NCBI GenBank assembly: GCA_965221215.1
Contig: OZ244872.1
Span: 1,054,001 to 1,118,000 of the forward strand
DNA length: 64,000 nt
Source of the DNA: Aldehydirespirator sp965221215
GTDB lineage: Bacteria > Actinomycetota > Acidimicrobiia > Acidimicrobiales > Aldehydirespiratoraceae
Reading direction: 5' to 3'
A model generated the notes under the pieces. The model did not search any database, was not told the origin of the DNA, and saw only the letters and a list, made by a program, of their open reading frames with translations. Shown here piece by piece: positions 8,109 to 15,935 of the stretch (within the stretch, counting starts at the first letter, position 1; the number at the start of each line of letters is the position of its first letter). A program made the position numbers and the translations under genes.

Positions 8109-8617
8109 GGCAGCCTGCGCAGCGACGAGGCCGCGGCCGGGCCGAGGCGCTCGGCCACCCAGCGGCCCACCGGGTCGTCGCCGCCGGCCAGGTGCCAGGC
8201 GTAGTGGGCGTGGAGACACTTCACGCCGCGGCGGGTGCCGCCCACACCGGCGGTGGGAGCGGGTCCGGTGTGTCCGGCTGGCAGCGCCGAGTCGCGTTCG
8301 GCGGCGTAGCGGCCGTGGGCGGCGGCCAACTCGGTGGCATCGACCGCAATCTCGGCGGCACGCACTCCGCCCTCGGACTCCAATCGCGAGACCAGGCGGC
8401 GCAGATGCTCGTCTACCAGCCAGTAGCGGGTGGGCATGGGCCTCCCGTCGCCGAGGATCGGGGCGTTGCGGATGACGGCGGGAGCGCCCGATGAGTCCCG
8501 CACCACCACCTCGAATTCGCCGGCCGGCTCACGGCCCAGCAGCCTTGCGACCTCGGAGTAGTCGTCCCGGCTGGGCGCGGCGTCGCCTGCGGCTCGACCA
8601 GAAGCAGCCGCCGCCAC
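8105..8617 (-). CDS. DUF501 domain protein
   Basis: Protein of 170 residues matching the DUF501 family that accompanies ppx in actinobacteria. Recognisable family segments are VARLLGREPAGEFEVVVRDS, APILGDGRPMPTRYWLVD, the helix LVSRLESEGGVRAAE, and the C-terminal GGTRRGVKCLHAHYAWHLAGGDDPVG with conserved Cys and His. The function of the family is unknown; the CLHAHYA motif suggests metal binding but that is inference. It starts at GTG 8617, 13 bases after the coxG stop, so coxG, DUF501 and ppx may be cotranscribed. The stop codon lies inside a 36-base direct repeat. Confidence 0.85.
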   Translation of the reverse strand: MAAAASGRAAGDAAPSRDDYSEVARLLGREPAGEFEVVVRDSSGAPAVIRNAPILGDGRPMPTRYWLVDEHLRRLVSRLESEGGVRAAEIAVDATELAAAHGRYAAERDSALPAGHTGPAPTAGVGGTRRGVKCLHAHYAWHLAGGDDPVGRWVAERLGPAAASSLRRLP

Positions 8618-8630
8618 GGTGTCGGCGGGA

Positions 8631-9293
8631 TCAGGCGGACAGAACGACGATGACGATGATGACCACCACCACGACCGCCACGATCACCGGCAGCAGGCGC
8701 TTCAGCATCGGTGCGCCGGCCACGCTGAGCAGGTCGACCGCCTCGACCTCTTTCTCAGGCGCGGGCGCCGGGGCCGGGACCTCGTCTTGGCCGGTCTCGC
8801 CAGATGGGTCCGCTGCGGCCGGCTCGTCTGGCGCCGCCTCGATCTCGCTAGCGGCTACCAGGTCGGCGAGGTTGTCGGCGAACTGGCCCATCAGCTTCTT
8901 GCTCACGTCGGCCAGCACGCCCCGGCCGAACTGCGCCACCTTGCCGGTGATGGTGAGATCGGTGTGGACGCTCACCCTGGTGGAGGCATCGGTCACCGCC
9001 TCGAGCGACACCGTGATCTCGGCCGATGCGTTGCCGGCACCCCGCGTGTCGCGCCCGCTGGCCGACATCAGCAGCCGGTGGGCGTCGTCGTCGCGCTCGG
9101 TGAAAGATGCCTTGCCCTTGTACTGGGAGGTGATCGGCCCGACCTTGACCTTCACCAGGCCCTCGTGGACATCGCCGTCGCTGCCGGTGAGCTGGGCGCC
9201 GGGCAGGCACGGCGCAATCCGCTCCACGTCGGTGAGCACCTCCCACACGGCACCGATCGGGTGGGCTACCTCGAACGAGTCTTTCAGTTCCAT
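8631..9293 (-). CDS. coxG: CoxG-like carbon monoxide dehydrogenase subunit G (SRPBCC) with C-terminal anchor
   Basis: START/SRPBCC-fold protein of 220 residues. The CoxG signature is complete: PIGAVWEVLTDVERIAPCLPGAQLTG, then VKVGPITSQYKGKASF and TDLTITGKVAQFGRGVLADVSKKLMGQFADNL. After a Pro/Glu-rich linker a single C-terminal transmembrane helix follows (LLPVIVAVVVVVIIVIVVL), as in CoxG of CO dehydrogenase clusters, where it recruits the enzyme to the membrane. ATG 9293 has GGAGG 10 bases upstream and overlaps the end of the nucleotidyltransferase gene by 10 bases. Together with coxD, coxE, xdhC and the MobA-like gene this makes a nearly complete accessory set without coxM/S/L. Confidence 0.88.
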   Translation of the reverse strand: MELKDSFEVAHPIGAVWEVLTDVERIAPCLPGAQLTGSDGDVHEGLVKVKVGPITSQYKGKASFTERDDDAHRLLMSASGRDTRGAGNASAEITVSLEAVTDASTRVSVHTDLTITGKVAQFGRGVLADVSKKLMGQFADNLADLVAASEIEAAPDEPAAADPSGETGQDEVPAPAPAPEKEVEAVDLLSVAGAPMLKRLLPVIVAVVVVVIIVIVVLSA

Positions 9294-9892
9294 TTTCGGA
9301 GATCCTCCAGCGTGTCGATGTCCTCGGGGTTGCCCTGGCAGGGTATCGCCCTCACCAGCTCGGGTCGGCGGCGCATCAACACCCGGCCGCCCTCGTCGCC
9401 AGTGAGCGGCAGGTGGCTCCACAGCGCAGCACCGATTCGCACGGGCGGCCGGCGGACCCCGCCGAAGTCGGCCACCGCCAGATCGCAGTCGGCGTTGCCC
9501 ACCGCAGCCCAAGCCTCAGCGGGCACGCCGGGCTGGTCGCCGCAGCCGAACACCACCGCCCGGTGGCCCCGCGATCCTGCATAGCCCACCGCCGCGGCCA
9601 GCGATGTGGCCTGTCCCTGCTCCCAGGCCTCGTTGTGCAGCACCGTCACCTCCTCGGGCAGCACCTCCAGCAGGTCGATAGCCCCCATCACCACGATGGT
9701 CTCGTCCAAGTCGGCGGCCAGCGCCGCGTCGACAGCCCGGCGCACCAGCGGCACGCCGCCGACCTCGCACAGCAGCTTGTGGCGCTCTCCCTCGAAGCGA
9801 ACCCCAGCACCTGCGGCCAGCACCACCGCAGCCACCCCCAGCCGGGGGCCGTCGCCAAGGTCGTCAGTCACCGCGCCAGTCTGCCCCGTCAA
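9284..9892 (-). CDS. MobA/MocA-like molybdopterin cofactor nucleotidyltransferase
   Basis: NTP-transferase-fold protein of 202 residues with the nucleotide-binding signature VVLAAGAGVRFEGERHKLL, a GAIDLLE loop and CGDQPGVPAEAW, in which the Asp is the usual Mg ligand. Such proteins transfer CMP or GMP to molybdopterin, and MocA-type members serve xanthine/CO dehydrogenases, consistent with the adjoining coxG and nearby xdhC. The frame opens at TTG 9892; GTG 9871 is an equally plausible start. The 3' end overlaps coxG. Whether CTP or GTP is used cannot be decided from sequence alone. Confidence 0.82.
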   Translation of the reverse strand: MTGQTGAVTDDLGDGPRLGVAAVVLAAGAGVRFEGERHKLLCEVGGVPLVRRAVDAALAADLDETIVVMGAIDLLEVLPEEVTVLHNEAWEQGQATSLAAAVGYAGSRGHRAVVFGCGDQPGVPAEAWAAVGNADCDLAVADFGGVRRPPVRIGAALWSHLPLTGDEGGRVLMRRRPELVRAIPCQGNPEDIDTLEDLRKWN

Positions 9893-10006
9893 CCCCGATC
9901 CGCTACACCATTGAGAACCACGGTTGCGGCGACATGCCCGAGCATCGCCAGCGACGACGGCCGCGCATGGCGCAACGGACGATTCGTTCGGCTTGACCGC
10001 GGCTGC

Positions 10007-10086
10007 TATAGTTCTGCACGGAGACGTCAGGCTGGTGAAAGAGCCCCTGGGTTCTGCTGCTTGCAGCTAGCTGGCCCGATGTCTCC
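10007..10086 (+). ncRNA. Possible small structured RNA with TATAGT promoter box
   Basis: The 206-base gap between the nucleotidyltransferase and DUF3800 genes contains TATAGT (10007-10012). Downstream, GGAGAC (about 10020-10025) can pair with GTCTCC (about 10080-10085), enclosing two potential hairpins (CAGGCT with AGCCCCTG; GGG-GCTGC with GCAGC-CCC). That resembles a three-way junction. The opposite strand could form a similar fold and act as a terminator for DUF3800. No known RNA family is recognised; low confidence. Confidence 0.25.
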
Positions 10087-10098
10087 AAACCTTGCCAG

Positions 10099-10749
10099 TC
10101 AGTAGTAGGTCTGCCTTCCGACTTCGAAGGGCCGGAACTCCGATTTGATCTTGTCGCTGATCAGGTCGTATGACCGAGTGTCGGACTTCTCGTGCTTGCG
10201 CTGGATGGCCCAGCAGCAGTAGTCGGCGACCTGTAGGCACGGATCACTCGCCGCAGGCCAGAAGGCGACCTCCCACCTGCATCTCGTGGTCTGGTCAACC
10301 ACGTCCGCGATCGCAAGCCGTATCGCTCTTCGGCGTTTCTTAGTGCCGATCTGCGCGGCGACGACAAGCAGTTCGTTCTTGGCAGAAGCGATCAGCGGAG
10401 CGACGTATTTGAAGTGCAGGTACCACGCCTCCTTGTAGAAGCGTTCCCAGTCCTCGGCCAGGTGCGGCTGAGTTTTGCGCTTCTCCAAGATGGTCGCGTC
10501 GATGCGAAAGTCGTGGCCTGCGAGCACGTCGAACACCTGATCACGAACAGCCTGAGAATCCTCCGTAGCGTGGAAGTTCGACTCCAAGGCGATGCCGTCC
10601 CAGGCAAGGTCACGACGCAGCCTCAGGAGGTCGTCGCCTGCTTCGGGCGATTCGGCGGTGACCGTTGTCAGAATGAAGAACTGCGATGCGCCAGCTTTGT
10701 CTCGGAAGTCGAAATTGCCTGCCTCATCAGCGAAGACGTATTTTCTCAC
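10099..10749 (-). CDS. DUF3800 domain protein (RNase H-like fold)
   Basis: Protein of 216 residues with the DUF3800 pattern: N-terminal YVFADEAGNFDF (family motif D-E-[AS]-G-[ND]) and C-terminal LQVADYCCWAIQRKHEKSD, where the Asp in 'VADY' completes the acidic cluster of an RNase H-like site. The family is common in mobile and defence-associated regions but has no firmly assigned reaction. Base and codon use are noticeably less GC-rich than in the neighbours, and it stands alone between two housekeeping blocks with 206- and 161-base gaps on either side, which suggests acquisition by transfer. A possible structured RNA lies just beyond its 3' end. Confidence 0.8.
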   Translation of the reverse strand: MRKYVFADEAGNFDFRDKAGASQFFILTTVTAESPEAGDDLLRLRRDLAWDGIALESNFHATEDSQAVRDQVFDVLAGHDFRIDATILEKRKTQPHLAEDWERFYKEAWYLHFKYVAPLIASAKNELLVVAAQIGTKKRRRAIRLAIADVVDQTTRCRWEVAFWPAASDPCLQVADYCCWAIQRKHEKSDTRSYDLISDKIKSEFRPFEVGRQTYY

Positions 10750-10910
10750 CGCGATTCACCCCGGGGGTTCGCCGTTCTGTGCTGGCCGTGCTGAGGCTAG
10801 CCAGGCATCGGACTGCTTGGCTCACATGAATGTGATTTGAGGAGGGCATTGGCGGTGCAGCCAGGCCGCACGAGCCCCGCTATTGGCTGCCTCGGCTAGG
10901 GTGCGCGGTT

Positions 10911-11546
10911 GTGAGCACACTGCTGGGGCGGCGAGTGTTGCTGAGACCGTTGACACGCGACGACTTCGGCGCGTGGCGGGAGGTCCGTCGGCGCAACCGC
11001 GACCGGCTCAGGCGGTGGGAGCCGCAACCGCAGTCCAACCGGCCCGACACCACCGAGGATCCGAGAGCGTTCGCCGACCGCTGCGGGGCCCGGCGGCGCG
11101 AGCGCCAGCAGGGGACCGGCTACGGGTTCGGCGTGTTCGTGGACCGGTCCTTCCGCGGCGAGATGAACCTGTCGTCGATCCAGCGGGGCCCGTTCCAGTC
11201 GTGCTACGTCGGCTACTGGATCGACGAGGCGGTGGCCGGCAACGGCTACACCCCCGAGGCGCTGGTGGTGGCGGCCCGCTTCGCCTTCGAGGAGTTGCGG
11301 CTGCACCGGCTGCAGGTGTCGATCGTGCCCCGCAACGCGTCCAGCCTGCGGGTGGTGGAGAAGCTCGGGCTGCGCTATGAGGGCCTCGCTGAGCGCTACG
11401 TCGAGATCAACGGAGTGTGGGAGGACCACCACCGCTTCGCCATCACCGAGGAGGAGTGGATGGTCCGCGCCCCCGAGCTGATCAGCGAGTGGATAGCCCC
11501 CAGGCCCCGAGCCTCAGCCGCAGCTCGACAGATTCAACGGATCTAG
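10911..11546 (+). CDS. GNAT family N-acetyltransferase, RimJ/RimL-like
   Basis: Acetyl-CoA-dependent N-acetyltransferase of 211 residues. The RimJ-type pattern is clear: LLGRRVLLRPLTRDDFGAWREVRRRN at the N-terminus, YVGYWIDEAVAGNGYTPEAL with the pyrophosphate-binding R/Q-x-x-G-x-G/A region (here VAGNGY), and LHRLQVSIVPRNASSLRVVEKLGLRYEGLAERY, the hallmark of ribosomal-protein Ala acetyltransferases. It starts at GTG 10911, with TAGGGT 8 bases upstream. Its stop overlaps the pyruvate carboxylase stop tail-to-tail by 3-4 bases within a CTAG palindrome. Confidence 0.88.
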   Translation: MSTLLGRRVLLRPLTRDDFGAWREVRRRNRDRLRRWEPQPQSNRPDTTEDPRAFADRCGARRRERQQGTGYGFGVFVDRSFRGEMNLSSIQRGPFQSCYVGYWIDEAVAGNGYTPEALVVAARFAFEELRLHRLQVSIVPRNASSLRVVEKLGLRYEGLAERYVEINGVWEDHHRFAITEEEWMVRAPELISEWIAPRPRASAAARQIQRI

Positions 11547-14500
11547 CGCACTACCGGGCTCGATGAGCGGCCCGTGGGGCGGATCTCCAGGATCAGGTCG
11601 CCGGGCTCCAGCAGGGCGCCCGGCGCGGCGGTCACCGACTCGATCGTGCCGGCCACCGGCGCCGAGATCGACGACTCCATCTTCATGGCCTCGATCACCG
11701 CCACCGTGTCGCCCGTGTCGACCCGGTCGCCGACCGACACCGACACATTGACCGCCCCTCTGAACGGTGCGGCCACATGGCCGGGCATGGTCGGGTCGGC
11801 CCGGGCGTGCTCGGGACGGTCCGAGGCCACGGTGCGGTCGAGGGTGTCGATGTCGCGGGGCTGGCCGTTCACCCGGAAGCCGACGATGCGGATCCCCTCG
11901 TCGTTGGGGTCGCTGATCGAGCGGAGGCCCAGCAACAGCCGCACCCCTCGGCCCAGCACCACCGCGGTGTCCTCGGAATGGGGGTCGAGCCCGTACCAGA
12001 ACAGCAGCGACGGCAGGATCGAGAGGTCGCCGTAGCGGTCGGTCTTCTCGGCCTGCGACGCCGACGGCGTGGGGAACAGCAGCCGGTTGAGGGTGGCCCG
12101 CCGGTCTCGCTGCAGGCCCTCGACGTCGGCCTCGGTGAGATCCTTGTGGGTCGGCGACCACGACCGGCCCTCGGTGGCCCGCGAGCGGAAGGGTTCGGGG
12201 AACCCGCCCGGAGGGGTGCCCAGCTCGCCGTGGAGGAACCCGATCACGCTGTCGGGAAGGTCGACGCCGGCCGGATCGTCGAGCAGCTGCTCGGGTGTGA
12301 CGCCCGAGGCCACCAGGTGCAGGGCGAGGTCGCCGACCACCTTCGACGACGGCGTGACCTTGATGGGCCGCCCCAGCATTTCGTTGCAGGCGGCGTAGAG
12401 CCGCTCCACCTCCTCGAAGCGGTGGCCCAAGCCCAGCGCCCGGGCCTGCGAGCGGAGGTTCGAGAGCTGCCCGCCGGGGATCTCGTGGCGGTAGACGGTG
12501 CCCGTCGGCGACTGCAGGCCCGCCTCGAAGGGGGCGTACACCCCGCGCACCGCCTCCCAGTAGGGCTCCAGGTCGCCGATGGCGTCGAGGTCGAGGCCGG
12601 TGGCCCGCTCGGTGTCGTCGGTCATGGCCACCACCGAGGCGATCGACGGCTGCGAGGTCATGCCCGACAGCGGCGGCGCCGACGCGTCCACCGCGTCCAC
12701 TCCGGCTTCTATGGCGGCCAGGTAGGCGGCGAGCTGGCCTCCGCCGGTGTCGTGGGTGTGGAGATGCACCGGCTGGTTGAAGCGCTCCCGCAGCGCGGTC
12801 ACCAGCGTGGTCGCTGCGCCGGCCCGCAACAGCCCGGCCATGTCCTTGATGCAAAGAATGTGGGAGCCGGCCTCTACCAGCTCCTCGGCAACTCTCAAGT
12901 AATAGTCGAGAGTATAGAGTTTCTCGGCAGGGCTCGACAGGTTGCCCGAGTAGCAGATCGTCCCCTCGGCGACCGCTCCGGCCTCCAGCACGGCGCTGAT
13001 GGCGGGCCGCATCTGGTCGATGGAGTTGAAGGCGTCGAAGACGCGGAATATGTCCATGCCGGTGGCGGCCGCCTCGGCCACGAAATGGTCCGCCACCGAG
13101 TCCGGGTAGGGCGAGTAGCCCACCGTGTTGCGGCCCCGCAGCAGCATCTGGGTGCAGATGTTGGGCGCGGCCTCCCGGATCTGGGCCAGCCGCTCCCAGG
13201 GATCCTCGTGCAGGAACCGCAGAGCCACGTCGAAGGTGGCCCCTCCCCAGCACTCCAGGCTGAGCAGTTCTGGCATGGCATGGGCCATCTCGCGGGCGCC
13301 GGCCACCAGGTCGATGGTGCGCAGCCGGGTGGCCAGGATGGACTGGTGGGCGTCGCGCAGGGTGGTGTCGGTGACCTGCACCGGCCCGGCGGCCCGCAGT
13401 TCGGCCGCGAACTTCTCCGGTCCGAGTTCCAGCAGCCGCTGGCGTGACCCCGCCGGGGGCCCGCCGGTGCGGACCTCGGGCAGTTTGGCGTCGGGGCTGA
13501 CCCGGGTGGGGGCCGGTCCGTGGGGGAGATGGACGGTGACGTCGGCCAGGTAGCGCAGCAGCCGGGTGGCCCGGTTGGCGCCCACCGACGCCGCGGTCAG
13601 CTCGGGGCGGTCGTCGATGAAGCTGGTGGTGACCGGCCCGGCCCGGAACTGGTCGTCGGCCAGGATGGCCTGCAGGTAGGGCTGGTTGGTCGACACCCCC
13701 CGCACCCGGTACTCGGCCAGCGTGCGCTGCATGCGGCGCACCACGGTGGAGAAGTCCTTGCCCCGGCAGGTGACCTTCTCGATCATCGAGTCGAAGTGGG
13801 GGGTGATCTCCACACCCTGGTAGACGCAGCCGTCGAGGCGCACGCCCGCGCCGCTGGCCGGCCGGTAGGCCACGATCCTGCCGGTGTCGGGGCGGAAGTC
13901 GTTGGAGGGATCCTCAGCTGTAACCCTGCACTGGAGGGCGAAGCCTCGCAGGCTGATCTCGTCCTGGGTTAGGCCCAGATCGGGCAGGGTGGCGCCCGAG
14001 GCGATCAGCAGCTGCGACTCGACCAGGTCTACGTCGGTGACCTCCTCGGTCACGGTGTGCTCGACCTGGATGCGGGGGTTCATCTCGATGAACACGTAGC
14101 GGCCGGCGCCGTCCACCAGGAACTCGACCGTGCCCGCGTTGGCGTATCCGATGGCCGACGCGAACCGCACCGCGTCGGCCAGCAGGCGGTCGCGCACCGC
14201 GGCGTCGAGATCCCTGGCCGGCGCCATCTCGACCACCTTCTGGAAGCGCCGCTGCACCGAGCAGTCCCGCTCGTAGAGGTGGACGACTCCGCCGGCGGTG
14301 TCGGCCAGAACCTGGGCCTCGATGTGGCGGACGCCGGTCATAGCCTCCTCTAGGAACACGGTGGAGTCGCCGAAAGCGCTGCCCGCCTCGCGCTGGGCCG
14401 CCTGCACCGCCTCGGCCAGAGCGTCGGGATGCTCCACCCGGCGCATGCCCCGGCCCCCGCCGCCGGAGGAGGCCTTCACGAACAGCGGGAAGCCGATCTG

Positions 14501-14950
14501 CGCCGCGTGGGCCTCGGCCGCGTCGGGATCCTCCACCGGCGGCGACTGGCGCAGCACCGGCAGCCCGGCCTCCTCGGCGGCGCGGCGGGCCCGCATCTTG
14601 TTGCCGGTCAGCCTCAGCACCGCGGCGCTCGGCCCCACGAACGTCAATCCCGCGGCGGCGCAGGCCGCGGCCAGGTCGGGGCTCTCCGATAGGAAGCCGT
14701 AGCCGGGGTACACGGCGTCGGCGCCGACCTCGACGGCTTTGGCCACGATGGCCTCGTGGTCGAGGTAGGCCCTCACCGGCCGGCCCGGCTCGCCGATCAC
14801 GTAGGCTTCGTCGGCCTTGATGCGGTGCAGCGCCCCGCTGCGCTCCTCCTCGATGGGGAGGATGGCGACGGTGCGGATGCCGAGCTGGGTGGCGGCCCGG
14901 AAGGCCCGGATAGCGATCTCGCCGCGGTTGGCGACCAGGAGCTTCTGCAT
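11543..14950 (-). CDS. pyc: Pyruvate carboxylase
   Basis: Multidomain anaplerotic enzyme making oxaloacetate from pyruvate, bicarbonate and ATP. All domains lie on one chain of 1135 residues: biotin carboxylase N-domain (ANRGEIAIRAFRAATQLG), ATP-grasp (KASSGGGGRGMR; FIEMNPRIQVEHTVTE), biotin carboxylase C-domain, the HMGL-like carboxyltransferase from about 530 (TDTTLRDAHQSILATR; LHTHDTGGG), the PYC/OADA linker domain, and a biotinyl domain with EAMKM where Lys1090 is the biotin site. The ATG start follows GGGGAGG very closely. It is convergent with the acetyltransferase gene and followed upstream by a crotonase-fold gene on the same strand 85 bases away. Confidence 0.97.
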   Translation of the reverse strand: MQKLLVANRGEIAIRAFRAATQLGIRTVAILPIEEERSGALHRIKADEAYVIGEPGRPVRAYLDHEAIVAKAVEVGADAVYPGYGFLSESPDLAAACAAAGLTFVGPSAAVLRLTGNKMRARRAAEEAGLPVLRQSPPVEDPDAAEAHAAQIGFPLFVKASSGGGGRGMRRVEHPDALAEAVQAAQREAGSAFGDSTVFLEEAMTGVRHIEAQVLADTAGGVVHLYERDCSVQRRFQKVVEMAPARDLDAAVRDRLLADAVRFASAIGYANAGTVEFLVDGAGRYVFIEMNPRIQVEHTVTEEVTDVDLVESQLLIASGATLPDLGLTQDEISLRGFALQCRVTAEDPSNDFRPDTGRIVAYRPASGAGVRLDGCVYQGVEITPHFDSMIEKVTCRGKDFSTVVRRMQRTLAEYRVRGVSTNQPYLQAILADDQFRAGPVTTSFIDDRPELTAASVGANRATRLLRYLADVTVHLPHGPAPTRVSPDAKLPEVRTGGPPAGSRQRLLELGPEKFAAELRAAGPVQVTDTTLRDAHQSILATRLRTIDLVAGAREMAHAMPELLSLECWGGATFDVALRFLHEDPWERLAQIREAAPNICTQMLLRGRNTVGYSPYPDSVADHFVAEAAATGMDIFRVFDAFNSIDQMRPAISAVLEAGAVAEGTICYSGNLSSPAEKLYTLDYYLRVAEELVEAGSHILCIKDMAGLLRAGAATTLVTALRERFNQPVHLHTHDTGGGQLAAYLAAIEAGVDAVDASAPPLSGMTSQPSIASVVAMTDDTERATGLDLDAIGDLEPYWEAVRGVYAPFEAGLQSPTGTVYRHEIPGGQLSNLRSQARALGLGHRFEEVERLYAACNEMLGRPIKVTPSSKVVGDLALHLVASGVTPEQLLDDPAGVDLPDSVIGFLHGELGTPPGGFPEPFRSRATEGRSWSPTHKDLTEADVEGLQRDRRATLNRLLFPTPSASQAEKTDRYGDLSILPSLLFWYGLDPHSEDTAVVLGRGVRLLLGLRSISDPNDEGIRIVGFRVNGQPRDIDTLDRTVASDRPEHARADPTMPGHVAAPFRGAVNVSVSVGDRVDTGDTVAVIEAMKMESSISAPVAGTIESVTAAPGALLEPGDLILEIRPTGRSSSPVVR

Positions 14951-15035
14951 GGCCTCCCCTCAGCTCGCGACCGATGCCTCGGCGAGCGACGACACTACAG
15001 GCCGCGGGCCGCGACTGTCGGGCCTCCTGCGGCCG

Positions 15036-15803
15036 CTATTCGGTCGAACTGTCAGAGGTGATTTGCGACTGGAGCCGGCGCACCAGGTCGGTGAAGGCGG
15101 GCTGGTCCATCGACCAGAGCTGCGGGTGCAGCTCGTGGTTGACCGCCGCGGCCGAGTCGGCGATCTCGTCCAGCGACAAGATGGTGGCCTTGGTGCGGGC
15201 CACCAGCTCCTTGGGCTGGGCCGCGGCCCGGGCGGCCAGCTCGTGGGCCCGCTCCAGCAACCCGTCGTCGTCGACTGCCTGGTAGGCCAGCCCGGCGTGC
15301 CGGGCCTCGTCGGCGGACAGCACCTCGCCGAACACCACCATGGCCATGGCGGTGGTGCGGTCGGTGACCTGCCGCAGTCGCCAGGTGTGGCCGCCGCCGG
15401 GATGCAGGCCGATCTGCAGGAAGCGCGAGTCGAAGCGGGCGTGGCGGCGCCCGGCCAGCACGATGTCGCAGGCCAGCACCATGTTCATGCCCGCACCCAC
15501 CGCGGCGCCGTTCACCGCGGCCACGGTGGCCAGCGGCGAGTGGGCCACCCGCAGGAATCCCTCGTAGATGCGAGTTATGCCGGTGGTCTTGGCGGCCAGC
15601 AGGTCGTCGAGATCGGCGCCCGCGCAGAAGCCCTTGCCCGCGCCGGTCACCACCAGCGCGCCGACGGCCGGGTCGGGCTCGAGCTCGTCGAGGGCGGCGA
15701 CCAGTTCGTCGTTCATGGCCTGGTTGATGGCGTTGCGCTTGCCGGGATCGTTCAGCGTGATTCGGGCCACGCCGTCGGACACGTCGATCATCACATAAGA
15801 CAT
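15036..15803 (-). CDS. Enoyl-CoA hydratase/isomerase (crotonase) family protein lacking catalytic Glu pair
   Basis: Crotonase-fold protein of 255 residues, expected to bind acyl-CoA. The oxyanion-hole segments GKGFCAGADLDDL and AAVNGAAVGAGMNMVLACD are intact. The two glutamates used by enoyl-CoA hydratase are not: the usual PEI segment reads FLQIGLHPGGG and the usual AMEMVL reads AMAMVV. A plain hydratase is therefore unlikely; isomerase, hydrolase or decarboxylase-like chemistry is possible. ATG 15803 is chosen because the protein then begins MSYVMIDVSDGVARITLN, the normal N-terminus; the frame is open further upstream. A near-consensus CATACT lies 7 bases before the start. Confidence 0.85.
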   Translation of the reverse strand: MSYVMIDVSDGVARITLNDPGKRNAINQAMNDELVAALDELEPDPAVGALVVTGAGKGFCAGADLDDLLAAKTTGITRIYEGFLRVAHSPLATVAAVNGAAVGAGMNMVLACDIVLAGRRHARFDSRFLQIGLHPGGGHTWRLRQVTDRTTAMAMVVFGEVLSADEARHAGLAYQAVDDDGLLERAHELAARAAAQPKELVARTKATILSLDEIADSAAAVNHELHPQLWSMDQPAFTDLVRRLQSQITSDSSTE

Positions 15804-15923
15804 GGCCCGCAGTATGGCCGGTAGCCGGCCCACGGTGTGAACCGAGACACGGCCCTCTCACCCGCTGCCCTGCCGCCGGGTATCGGGGTTTCTGGCCGGC
15901 GGTGCAGCCCGGGTCGGCAGCGG

Positions 15924-15929
15924 TACGGT
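15924..15929 (+). promoter_or_regulatory. Putative -10 box TACGGT for a leaderless MFS transcript
   Basis: TACGGT matches TANNNT and ends exactly 6 bases before the ATG at 15936, the spacing seen for leaderless actinobacterial transcripts. No ribosome-binding sequence is visible. Confidence 0.5.
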
Positions 15930-15935
15930 GCTTCG

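Noticed and set aside
11514..13253. Long overlapping frame inside pyruvate carboxylase
   Set aside because: It is an Arg/Gly-rich alternate frame with no domain pattern; the pyruvate carboxylase frame has complete motifs.
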